Shown here piece after piece: positions 14,054 to 20,936 of a DNA stretch of 35,151 nt. The stretch is from Actinomadura rubrisoli (GTDB taxonomy: Bacteria > Actinomycetota > Actinomycetes > Streptosporangiales > Streptosporangiaceae), in contig NZ_SMKU01000062.1 in assembly GCF_004349215.1 (NCBI RefSeq), forward strand, positions 1-35,151, written 5' to 3'. How positions within the stretch are numbered: position 1 is the stretch's first letter; each line of letters starts with the position of its first letter. The position numbers and the translations under genes were made by a program. The notes below the pieces were generated by a model. It made no database searches. It was given only the letters and a program-made list of their open reading frames with translations, and was not told the origin of the DNA.

Positions 14054-15337
14054 ATGCCGATGGAGAAATCCGGCGGACGAGGGGACCGGCCAGCCAATTC
14101 CTACCGCGCCCTGTTCGCCATCCCCGGCACCGGCCGGCTCCTCGTGGGCTACCTCCTGGCCCGCATGCCCGTCGGCGTCATCGGGCTCTCCCTGCTCCTG
14201 CTGGGGCAGGAGACCGGCGGGACGGCGCGCTCCGGCCTGCTCGTCGGCGCCTTCTCCGCCGCACTCATGATCGCGACGCCGCTCCTCGGCCGGGCCCTGG
14301 ACACCTTTTCCGCCAGCAGGGTACTCCTCCTGACCGCCGTGGCCCACTGCGCGGCGCTGGCCCTCCTCGCGGCCTGCTGGTCGGTCTCCGCGGTGTCGTC
14401 CCCCGCGCTGCCGCTCGCGGGCGCCGTCCTCGCGGGCGCCTCCCTCCCCCCGGCCGGGCCCGCGCTGCGCGTGGCCCTGCCCACGTTCGTCCCGGACGAG
14501 CTCCTTACGACGTCCTTCACCATCGAGGCGGTCATCCTTGAGACCGTCTACGTCATCGGCCCCCTGCTCGTCGGCGTGCTGGGCGCGCTGGCCGGATGGT
14601 TCCCGCTCGCCGCCGCGGGCGTCGCGACCGTCACGGGTGTGGCGGTCATGCTCGGCAGTGCGCGCCTCGCCCCGCCGGCGGCGGCGGGCCCGGCGGCGGG
14701 CGGCCCGGCGGGCGGCAGGACCCGTCCCGCGCTGTGGACGCTCGGCCCGCTCACGGACGGCGGCGTCCGGCGGCTCCTGGTCGGCGCCTTCCTCTTCCTG
14801 CCGTCGCTCGCCGTCCTGGAGGTGGGGGTCGCCGGCGTCGCGGGAGAGCTGCACCGGCCGGAGCTCCTCGGCGTGATCATGGCTGTCGCCGCCGCCGCGA
14901 GCCTGTCGGGCGGCCTGCTCTTCGGGATGCGCAGGTGGCCGGGGTCCCTGCCCGTCCACATGACGGTGCTGGCCGGGTGGTTCGCGGCGGCGTCCGTGCT
15001 GGGCGCGCTGGCGCCGGGGCCCTGGCTGGTCGGGACGGCGGTCGCGCTGGGCAGCCTCGTCGTCGCCCCCGCGCTCGCCCTGCTGAGCCGGATCGCCGGG
15101 ATCGTCGCGCCGGACGGACGCAAGGCCGAGACCTACACCTGGCTTTCCACCATGAACAACTGCGGCCAGGCGGCGACGCTCCCCCTGGCCGGTCTCCTCG
15201 CTGCGCGGCAGGGGCCGGAAGGGGCCTTCCTCCTGGCCGCCGTCCTGGCGGCGGCTGCCGGGCTGTTCATCCTCACCAGCCGTCACCGGTTCGCGCCCAC
15301 CGAAACACCCGCTCCGGTGAAGGTGCTCCAGACCTGA
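14054..15337 (+). CDS. MFS transporter, probable exporter of the RiPP-like product
   Basis: This 427-residue major facilitator protein has about twelve membrane segments. Seen features are GTGRLLVGYLLARMPVGVIGLSLLLL in helix 1, the loop MIATPLLGRALDTFSASRVLLL (the usual G-x-x-x-D-R/S region after helix 2), and a hydrophobic C-terminal half ending AAGLFILTSRHRF. The ATG at 14054 follows GGGGG at five bases; GTG 14048 and ATG 14060 are alternatives. It is divergent from the radical SAM operon with only 55 bases between the possible peptide start and this one, so both probably share control. Export of the modified peptide or self-protection is inferred from position. Confidence 0.85.
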   Translation: MPMEKSGGRGDRPANSYRALFAIPGTGRLLVGYLLARMPVGVIGLSLLLLGQETGGTARSGLLVGAFSAALMIATPLLGRALDTFSASRVLLLTAVAHCAALALLAACWSVSAVSSPALPLAGAVLAGASLPPAGPALRVALPTFVPDELLTTSFTIEAVILETVYVIGPLLVGVLGALAGWFPLAAAGVATVTGVAVMLGSARLAPPAAAGPAAGGPAGGRTRPALWTLGPLTDGGVRRLLVGAFLFLPSLAVLEVGVAGVAGELHRPELLGVIMAVAAAASLSGGLLFGMRRWPGSLPVHMTVLAGWFAAASVLGALAPGPWLVGTAVALGSLVVAPALALLSRIAGIVAPDGRKAETYTWLSTMNNCGQAATLPLAGLLAARQGPEGAFLLAAVLAAAAGLFILTSRHRFAPTETPAPVKVLQT

Positions 15338-15515
15338 CCGCGCCCCTCCGGCGTCGGCGATGGCCGGCCCGGGTCACGCGGCGAACCAGGTCACGGCGCG
15401 GCAAGTACGAAGGCCGCGTGCAGGACGGGCGGGGCGTGCGGCTTGACCGGCACCCGGACGCGCCCGTCGCTCGGCCACCTGCGTCCGCCCTCAAACGCGG
15501 GCGCGTCAAGGGGTG

Positions 15516-15749
15516 TTACGTGGGACGGGCGTGCCTGGCGGCCGGGGCGCGGTACTCCGCCGCGGTGCGGCGGGCGAACTCGCCGGCCAGGGCGCGGCCG
15601 AGGACGTCGTCGTCGGGACGGTGCGCTTCCAGGTACTCCAGCGCCTCGGCGAGTTCCCCCGCCGTCAACTGCCGGAGCGGTTTCACCGCCCAGCGGGGTT
15701 GCCGGGGGCTCGGTCGGGCGTCCCGTGGAGCGGACGGCCAGGTGTTCAC
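15516..15749 (-). CDS. Small hypothetical protein (77 aa)
   Basis: I do not recognise this protein. It is soluble, with a helical core LRQLTAGELAEALEYLEAHRPDDDVLGRALAGEFARRTAAEYRAP. The start is GTG at 15749 with AAAGG upstream. The low-complexity ends and lack of clear neighbours make the assignment moderate. The gap 15338-15515 to the MFS stop shows nothing else. Confidence 0.45.
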   Translation of the reverse strand: MNTWPSAPRDARPSPRQPRWAVKPLRQLTAGELAEALEYLEAHRPDDDVLGRALAGEFARRTAAEYRAPAARHARPT

Positions 15750-15826
15750 GGGATAGGGCCTTTCACGGGTACGGTCGGCGGCGCGGCGGCAGGTGCGGCA
15801 ATAGCCGTCTCGAATAGGATCGTCGT

Positions 15827-16027
15827 GTGCATTGGTGGAGCCAGCAGGCGTGCGACGCGGCCGCGGAGGCGCAGGCGGCGGATCCCTCCCCGCGCAATCT
15901 CATGGCGGCCGCCCAGGTGCAGGCGCTCATCTCGATGGCGGAGGCGTTGCACCGCATCGCCTCCGCCATGGAAGAACAGAACAAGCCGGAAAACGCTCTG
16001 CCATTGATCGTCCGGTCGAAATCGTAA
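15827..16027 (+). CDS. Small hypothetical protein (66 aa)
   Basis: GTG at 15827 is preceded by AGGA at five-base spacing. The product starts MHWWSQQACDAAAEAQA and contains an amphipathic helix LMAAAQVQALISMAEALHRIASAMEEQN, then a short polar tail. I know no family. The helix pattern suggests oligomerisation. A strong hairpin follows at 16037-16068, supporting a real transcription unit. Confidence 0.6.
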   Translation: MHWWSQQACDAAAEAQAADPSPRNLMAAAQVQALISMAEALHRIASAMEEQNKPENALPLIVRSKS

Positions 16028-16036
16028 GCGGGAAAT

Positions 16037-16068
16037 GACCGGTGCGCCCCCGCGCGGGCACACCGGTC
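16037..16068. terminator. Bidirectional hairpin terminator
   Basis: GACCGGTGCGCCC (16037-16049) pairs with GGGCACACCGGTC (16056-16068) at twelve of thirteen positions around a six-base loop. It lies between two convergent genes, nine bases after the plus-strand stop and twelve before the minus-strand stop, and so can serve both. Confidence 0.8.
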
Positions 16069-16080
16069 TTACCCGCGGGC

Positions 16081-16890
16081 TCAGGCGTCGCTGAACGACT
16101 TGCGCTCGGTCCTGCCGTTGGCGCCGGAGGCGAGGCGGGAGGTCTTGGCGACGGGCGGGCGCAGCGGTCCCGTGGACGGCTCGGCGGCGTACTCGCCCTC
16201 GGCGGCCACGGTGGCCAGCCGCTCGTCCTCGGGCGCGGGCGCGCGCGTCTCCTCGCGGGGACGGTCCCGCAGCCGCCGCGCGGCCTGGCGGAGGGCGCGC
16301 TCGCCGACCAGGCGGGTCAGCTCCAGGCCCCAGCAGTCCAGCTTGTCGGCGTCGGTGAGGTCGTCGCGGTGGCTGAGTTCGGCGGCGAGGCCGCCGAGCC
16401 GCTGGGCCTCGGACAGGTCGAACTCGCGCATGAGGTGGCAGCACAGCTCGGCGAGCGCGGCGTGGTCGCGCTCGAAGGACAGCCCGGACAGGTCGTTGTG
16501 CGACAGGCGGCTGAGCGCGCGCTTGCGCTCAAGCTCGCCGTCGGCGATCCGGAGGATGCCGTTGAGCAGCGCGATCGGGCCGGTGCCGACCGTTTTGCCC
16601 TGGGCCGGGGCGAACGACATGCGCAGGACGGCTGCCGAGCCGAGCCCGGCCGCGATCACACGGACGACCAGCAGGCTCGTCGGGGGCATCGTGGCGGGCA
16701 GCCCGAACGTCCAGCCGGCCGCCGTCACCGTGATCAGGGCGACGATGGACGCGCTGGTGTTGACGAAGACGAAGAGCAGGCCGCCCGGCGACAGCACCGC
16801 CGCGACGGGCTTGTCGCGGTAGCGCGCCACGAGCTCGGCGACTCCGATCGCGCCGCCGATGAGGGCGGCGAGGAACATCTCGATGATCAT
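16081..16890 (-). CDS. Hypothetical three-helix membrane protein
   Basis: I do not recognise the family of this 269-residue protein. It has three hydrophobic segments, about 4-22 (EMFLAALIGGAIGVAELVA), 33-60 (LSPGGLLFVFVNTSASIVALITVTAAGW) and 70-90. A long soluble region (about 105-215) follows, helical and rich in charged residues, with LSRLSHNDLSGLSFERDHAALAELCCHLMREFDLSEAQRLGGLAAEL. The last 50 residues are disordered. The ATG at 16890 has GGAAGG very close upstream. It begins 11 bases after the stop of the small WLL-repeat protein, so the two are likely translated together. The layout suits a membrane-anchored interaction or sensing protein (inference). Confidence 0.75.
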   Translation of the reverse strand: MIIEMFLAALIGGAIGVAELVARYRDKPVAAVLSPGGLLFVFVNTSASIVALITVTAAGWTFGLPATMPPTSLLVVRVIAAGLGSAAVLRMSFAPAQGKTVGTGPIALLNGILRIADGELERKRALSRLSHNDLSGLSFERDHAALAELCCHLMREFDLSEAQRLGGLAAELSHRDDLTDADKLDCWGLELTRLVGERALRQAARRLRDRPREETRAPAPEDERLATVAAEGEYAAEPSTGPLRPPVAKTSRLASGANGRTERKSFSDA

Positions 16891-16901
16891 GACCTTCCGC
16901 T

Positions 16902-17147
16902 CTATGCGCTACGGGCGTTGAGGCGGCCGAACGGGTACTCCTCGGTGCGGCCCCGCCGCGACAGCAGCGCGGGACGCTGCCGGCTCGACAGGTCGGCGCG
17001 CTCGACCTCCAGGAAGACCAGCAGCCATTCCGCCGGTCCGGCGGCGAGTCCGGAGTGGGTGCGCAGCGCCTGCTCGCGCGCGCCGAGAAAGGTCAGCAGC
17101 CATCCGGTGGGGCCGGACGCCGTGGCGGCTCGAATTCTTGAATCCAT
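16902..17147 (-). CDS. Small protein with two WLL repeats, upstream of membrane gene
   Basis: This 81-residue protein has two copies of a 17-residue unit 25 residues apart, GPTGWLLTFLGAREQAL and GPAEWLLVFLEVERADL. A basic tail RRGRTEEYPFGRLNARSA follows. The DNA of the units is also similar, so this is an internal duplication. No family is recognised. The ATG at 17147 has GGAA about 11 bases upstream; an ATG at 17159 would add MVVP. Its stop lies 11 bases before the membrane protein start, so the pair looks like an operon. The units could be short amphipathic membrane-surface or protein-binding helices. Confidence 0.6.
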   Translation of the reverse strand: MDSRIRAATASGPTGWLLTFLGAREQALRTHSGLAAGPAEWLLVFLEVERADLSSRQRPALLSRRGRTEEYPFGRLNARSA

Positions 17148-17347
17148 GGGGACGACCATTCCGCAGCGCGGCGGCGAAGTCGACGTCCGCCGCGTCAAGT
17201 TTTCAGAGATCGGCGGAATCCCCGGGCGCCGCTTTCCGACACTTCGCCCCATCGGCGGCTCGCGCACGTTAATGGACGGCGCTCGGCGGCGTGGCCGCTT
17301 TTCCTGATCGCGGGTTGGAAGTGTGCTTTCTTTGCGGAGATCGGTTT

Positions 17348-19129
17348 TCAGGCGGCGGCGAGGGTCTCGTCGCGGGAGACCAGCGCGGTGTAGCGGCCGC
17401 CGAGGGCGAGGAGCTCGTCGTGGGTGCCGCGCTCGGCGACGCGCCCGTGGTCGAGGACGACGATCTGCCCGGCGTCGCGGACGGTGGACAGCCGGTGCGC
17501 GATGGTGATCGTCGTGCGGCCCTCGGCGAGGGCGTCGACGGCCTGCTGGACGGCGCGCTCGGTCCGGGTGTCCAGGGCGCTGGTCGCCTCGTCCAGGACG
17601 AGGATCGGCGGGTCGCGCAGGATGGTGCGGGCGATGGCGAGGCGTTGCTTCTCGCCGCCGGAGAACCGGTAGCCGCGCTCGCCGACGAGGGTGTCGTAGC
17701 CGTCCGGGAGCCCGGCGATGTGGTCGTGGATCTGGGCGGCGCGGGCGGCGGCGCGGAGTTCGGCGTCGGACGCGCCGGGCTTGGCGAAGCGGAGGTTGTC
17801 GGCGACGGAGGCGTGGAACAGGTAGGTCTCCTGGGAGACGACGCCGACGGCGGCGGCGAGGTCGTCGAACGACATGTCCCGCGCGTCCACGCCGTCGATG
17901 GTGACGCGGCCGGACGTCGCGTCGTAGAGGCGGGGCACCAGGTAGCTGAGGGTCGTCTTGCCCGAGCCGGTCTCGCCGACGACCGCCAGCGACGTCCCGG
18001 CGGGGACGGTCAGGTCGATGTCGGCGAGCGCGTCCGCGCCGTCCGCGCCGGGCTCGTAGGAGAAGCCGACGTGCTCGAACCGGACGTCGCCGCGGACGCG
18101 GGGCATCGGGTGCGGCTTGGCGGGCTCCCGCAGGTCGGGCTCCAGGTCGAGGTATTCGAAGATGCGGCCGAACAGGGCCATGGAGCTCTGCACGTCCACG
18201 CCCGTCTGGAGCAGTTGGACGGTCGGGCGGAACAGGCTCGTCTGGAGCGTGGTGAACGCGACCAGGGTGCCGATCGTGACGAGCGGGTGGCCCTGGGAGA
18301 CGGTGAGGCCGGCGGCCCAGTAGACCAGGGCGGGCATCGCGGACATGACGATCTGGATCGTGGACTGGCGCCAGCGCCCGGCCATGCTGGAGCGGATCTC
18401 CAGGTCGACCAGGTCGCGTGACTCGTCCGCGAACCGGTCGGTGAGCGCGCGGGAGCGGCCCATCGTGCGGCCGAGCAGGATGCCGCTGACCGACAGCGAC
18501 TCCTCGACGATCGCCGACATCGCGGCGAGCTGCCGCTGCCGCCGCGCGGTGATCCTGCGGCGCTCGTTGCCGACGCGGCGGCTGATCCACACGAAGAACG
18601 GCAGCGTGCCGAGGGAGACGAGGGTGAGCCGCCAGTCGAGGGCGGCCATCGCGATGATCGTGGCGGTGACGGAGGTGAAGTTGGAGACGAGGGAGGTCGC
18701 GGTGGAGGTGACGGTCGACTGCATCCCGCCGATGTCGTTGGCGATGCGCGACTGCACCTCGCCGGTGCGGGTGCGGGTGAAGAACGCCAGCGGCATCCGC
18801 TGGAGGTGCGCGTAGACGGCGGAGCGCAGGTCGTGCATGACCCGCTGGCCGACGCCGGTGGAGATGTAGGTCTGCAGGACGCCGAAGACGCTGGTCGCGA
18901 CCGCCACGGCGATCATGCCGAGGACGAGCAGGGTGAGCAGGCCCGTCCGGGCCTGCGGGAGCGCGACGTCCAGGATGTGGCGCAGCATGAACGGGGAGGC
19001 CAGCGCGACGAGCGAGGACAGCCCGACGAGCAGCAGGACCACGGCGAGGCGGCCGCGGTACGGGTGGAACAGGCGCAGGATGCGGCGGCGGTCGAAGTCC
19101 GGGGGAGGCAGGGGTTCTCTCGGCTGCAC
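17348..19129 (-). CDS. ABC exporter, fused permease-ATPase (ABCB-type half transporter)
   Basis: This 593-residue protein has a six-helix membrane domain (about 25-310 from the chosen start) and a nucleotide-binding domain. The latter has Walker A GETGSGKT (385-392), Q-loop VVSQETYLF, signature FSGGE (489-493), Walker B ILVLDEA (509-515) and switch IAHRLSTV. It probably works as a homodimer exporting lipids, peptides or drugs. I place the start at GTG 19129 (MQPREPLPPPDFDRRR), eight bases after GGAAGGGA. An in-frame ATG at 19180 lies inside the palindromic operator, so translation from there is unlikely. The divergent MarR gene is the probable repressor. A 200-base gap follows the stop at 17348, with no gene seen before the WLL-repeat ORF. 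Confidence 0.93.
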   Translation of the reverse strand: MQPREPLPPPDFDRRRILRLFHPYRGRLAVVLLLVGLSSLVALASPFMLRHILDVALPQARTGLLTLLVLGMIAVAVATSVFGVLQTYISTGVGQRVMHDLRSAVYAHLQRMPLAFFTRTRTGEVQSRIANDIGGMQSTVTSTATSLVSNFTSVTATIIAMAALDWRLTLVSLGTLPFFVWISRRVGNERRRITARRQRQLAAMSAIVEESLSVSGILLGRTMGRSRALTDRFADESRDLVDLEIRSSMAGRWRQSTIQIVMSAMPALVYWAAGLTVSQGHPLVTIGTLVAFTTLQTSLFRPTVQLLQTGVDVQSSMALFGRIFEYLDLEPDLREPAKPHPMPRVRGDVRFEHVGFSYEPGADGADALADIDLTVPAGTSLAVVGETGSGKTTLSYLVPRLYDATSGRVTIDGVDARDMSFDDLAAAVGVVSQETYLFHASVADNLRFAKPGASDAELRAAARAAQIHDHIAGLPDGYDTLVGERGYRFSGGEKQRLAIARTILRDPPILVLDEATSALDTRTERAVQQAVDALAEGRTTITIAHRLSTVRDAGQIVVLDHGRVAERGTHDELLALGGRYTALVSRDETLAAA

Positions 19130-19175
19130 AGGCGGTTCCCTTCCGGTGGATGACCCCCACCATAACTGAGCTAAC

Positions 19176-19202
19176 CTCATAATTATTCCCTTGAATTATG
19201 AG
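19176..19202. promoter_or_regulatory. MarR-type operator between ABC exporter and MarR gene
   Basis: CTCATAATT (19176-19184) and AATTATGAG (19194-19202) form a perfect inverted repeat with a nine-base spacer, strikingly AT-rich for this genome. It lies between the divergent genes and overlaps the probable promoters, including TAGGCT at 19204-19209. The MarR protein would bind it and repress both genes. Confidence 0.8.
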
Positions 19203-19216
19203 CTAGGCTCGGCTAC

Positions 19217-19648
19217 ATGGAGAACGAGCTGGCCGACCTGTTCCTGCGGGCGGCCAGGCGGATCCGCCGCCACCAGTCCGAGAAGCTGGCCCCGCTGGGC
19301 CTCACCCCCGCCCAGGCCCGCGCGCTGCGGGTGATCGTCGGCGCGGGCGGGCCGCTGCGGATGGGCGACCTCGCGCAGCGGCTCGGAGTGGTGCCGCGCT
19401 CGGTGACCACGATCGTGGACGCGCTGGAGGCGTCCGGGCTCGTCACCCGGACGCCGGACCCGGCCAGCCGGCGGTCGCTGCTCGTCCAGCCCACCGACGC
19501 GGGACGGGCCGTCCGCGGCCGCATGGCGGGCATCCGCCGGGAGGCGGCCCAAGAGGTGCTCGCCCCGCTCTCCCCCGAGCAGCGGGAACTCCTGCGCGAG
19601 CTGCTCACCGTCGTCGACGACGCGGCGCGCGGGCCCAACGGCGGCTGA
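19217..19648 (+). CDS. MarR-family transcriptional regulator
   Basis: This 143-residue winged-helix repressor has recognition region MGDLAQRLGVVPRSVTTIVDALEASGLV (about 55-82) and wing TRTPDPASRRSLLVQPTDAG. Its ligand would be a small molecule, probably an exporter substrate. TAGGCT at 19204-19209 ends seven bases before the ATG and no Shine-Dalgarno exists, so the mRNA is probably leaderless. Divergence from the ABC exporter across a perfect palindrome is the classic drug-efflux arrangement. It converges on the FAD monooxygenase; GCCTTCC/GGAGGC between the stops could form a weak terminator. Confidence 0.92.
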   Translation: MENELADLFLRAARRIRRHQSEKLAPLGLTPAQARALRVIVGAGGPLRMGDLAQRLGVVPRSVTTIVDALEASGLVTRTPDPASRRSLLVQPTDAGRAVRGRMAGIRREAAQEVLAPLSPEQRELLRELLTVVDDAARGPNGG

Positions 19649-19671
19649 CTCACGCCTTCCGCCGGAGGCTC

Positions 19672-20880
19672 CTATGGCGAGGTGACGACCTCTGAGCACG
19701 GGGGGTACTCGCGCAGCTCGATGCCCTCGGCGGTCTTGCGGGCGCTCTTAGCGATCAGCCCCTTCCCCGGCAGGTACGGCATGAGCCTGTAGTTCTGGTT
19801 CATGAGCCAGGACATGAACCGGCTCTCCGGAGCCATGAACCTCGCGGCGCCCTCGCCCTGCTTCTGGCAGCGGCGGGCGTACGGCCGCAGCGCCTCCTCG
19901 TAGCGGGGGAACGCGACCCGGTGGTCGCCCCCGGCCGCCGCCAGCTCCCCCGCCAGGACGTAGGCGGCGACCACGGCGAGGCCCGTCCCCATTCCGGACA
20001 CGGGCGAGGGGCAGCACGCGGCGTCCCCGATGAGCGCGACGCGGCCGCGCGACCAGGCGTCCATGTTGATCTGGCCGACGGAGTCGAAGTAGAAATCGGG
20101 CGCGTCGCCCATGGCGTCGAGGATCCGGTCGGTCTCCCAGCCGATGCCCGCGAACCGCTCGGCGAGGATCGTCTTCTGCGCCTCGGCGTCGTGCCGGTCG
20201 TGGTCGATGAGCGGGGAGGCGAAGTAGAAGACGACCTTGGCCTCGGTGTTGGCGCGGGCGCTGTTGAGAATGACCAGCTTGCCGGGGGTGTTGTAGGCGA
20301 GGGAGGCGTGGTCGAGCGCCAGGAAGTTGTCCAGGGTGAAGATCGCGCAGTAGAGGCCCAGGTGGGAGGCGAACTTCTCCTCCCTGCCGAACGCGATCGA
20401 CCGGACGTTGGAGTGGAACCCGTCGGCGCCGATAACCAGGTCGAACCGGCGGGGCGGGCCGTGCTCGAAGGTGACGTCCACGCCGTCGCGGGTCTCCGTC
20501 ATGGACGCGATGGAGTCGCCGAAGATGTACTCCGCGCGGGGCGCGGACGCCTTGTACAGGATCTGGGCGAGGTCGCCGCGCAGCACCTCGACGTCCCCGG
20601 CGAACAGGTCGGCGGGCATGCTCGCGAGCTTCTTGCCCGCCGCGTTGACGTAGGTCGTGGCGCCCATATCCGTCTTCGCCCGCACGATCGGGCCCAGGAT
20701 GCCCATCCGGCGCAGCAGGCCGAGGTGCACCTCGCCGCGGAAGTCGACCGCGTAGCCGCCGTCCCGGAGGGCGGGCGCCTGCTCCACGATGGTCGGGGTG
20801 AAGCCGTAGCCGGCCAGCCAGTACGCGAGCGCGGGCCCGGCGACGGAGGCGCCGGAGATCAGGATGTTCTCGGTCGTCAT
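19672..20880 (-). CDS. FAD-dependent monooxygenase (aromatic hydroxylase type)
   Basis: This 402-residue class A flavoprotein monooxygenase is expected to use NAD(P)H and O2 to hydroxylate an aromatic or polyketide substrate; TetX-like drug modification is an alternative. The Rossmann motif GASVAG (10-15) is a GxGxxG variant with Ser for the middle Gly. The DG motif is GADGFHSNVR (151-160), and GRVALIGDAACCPSP (279-293) is the GD motif contacting FAD ribose. The start is set at ATG 20880, next to the Rossmann strand; a GTG at 20907 in frame is possible, and neither has a good ribosome binding site. It lies downstream of the SARP regulator on the same strand, 56 bases away, so it may be its target or co-transcribed. 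Confidence 0.88.
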   Translation of the reverse strand: MTTENILISGASVAGPALAYWLAGYGFTPTIVEQAPALRDGGYAVDFRGEVHLGLLRRMGILGPIVRAKTDMGATTYVNAAGKKLASMPADLFAGDVEVLRGDLAQILYKASAPRAEYIFGDSIASMTETRDGVDVTFEHGPPRRFDLVIGADGFHSNVRSIAFGREEKFASHLGLYCAIFTLDNFLALDHASLAYNTPGKLVILNSARANTEAKVVFYFASPLIDHDRHDAEAQKTILAERFAGIGWETDRILDAMGDAPDFYFDSVGQINMDAWSRGRVALIGDAACCPSPVSGMGTGLAVVAAYVLAGELAAAGGDHRVAFPRYEEALRPYARRCQKQGEGAARFMAPESRFMSWLMNQNYRLMPYLPGKGLIAKSARKTAEGIELREYPPCSEVVTSP

Positions 20881-20936
20881 GCCGGAAGGGTGTCCGGCCG
20901 CGCTCACCGCGGGCTCACCGCCGCCTCACCGGCGGC

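Noticed and set aside
15338..15515. tRNA or small RNA in the gap after the MFS gene
   Set aside because: No cloverleaf, T-loop GTTCRA motif or clear terminator was found.
17160..19163. N-terminal extension joining the WLL-repeat protein to an open frame through the ABC exporter
   Set aside because: The upstream part is an alternate frame of the ABC gene rich in Arg and Pro; only the last 81 codons have repeat structure and a sensible start.
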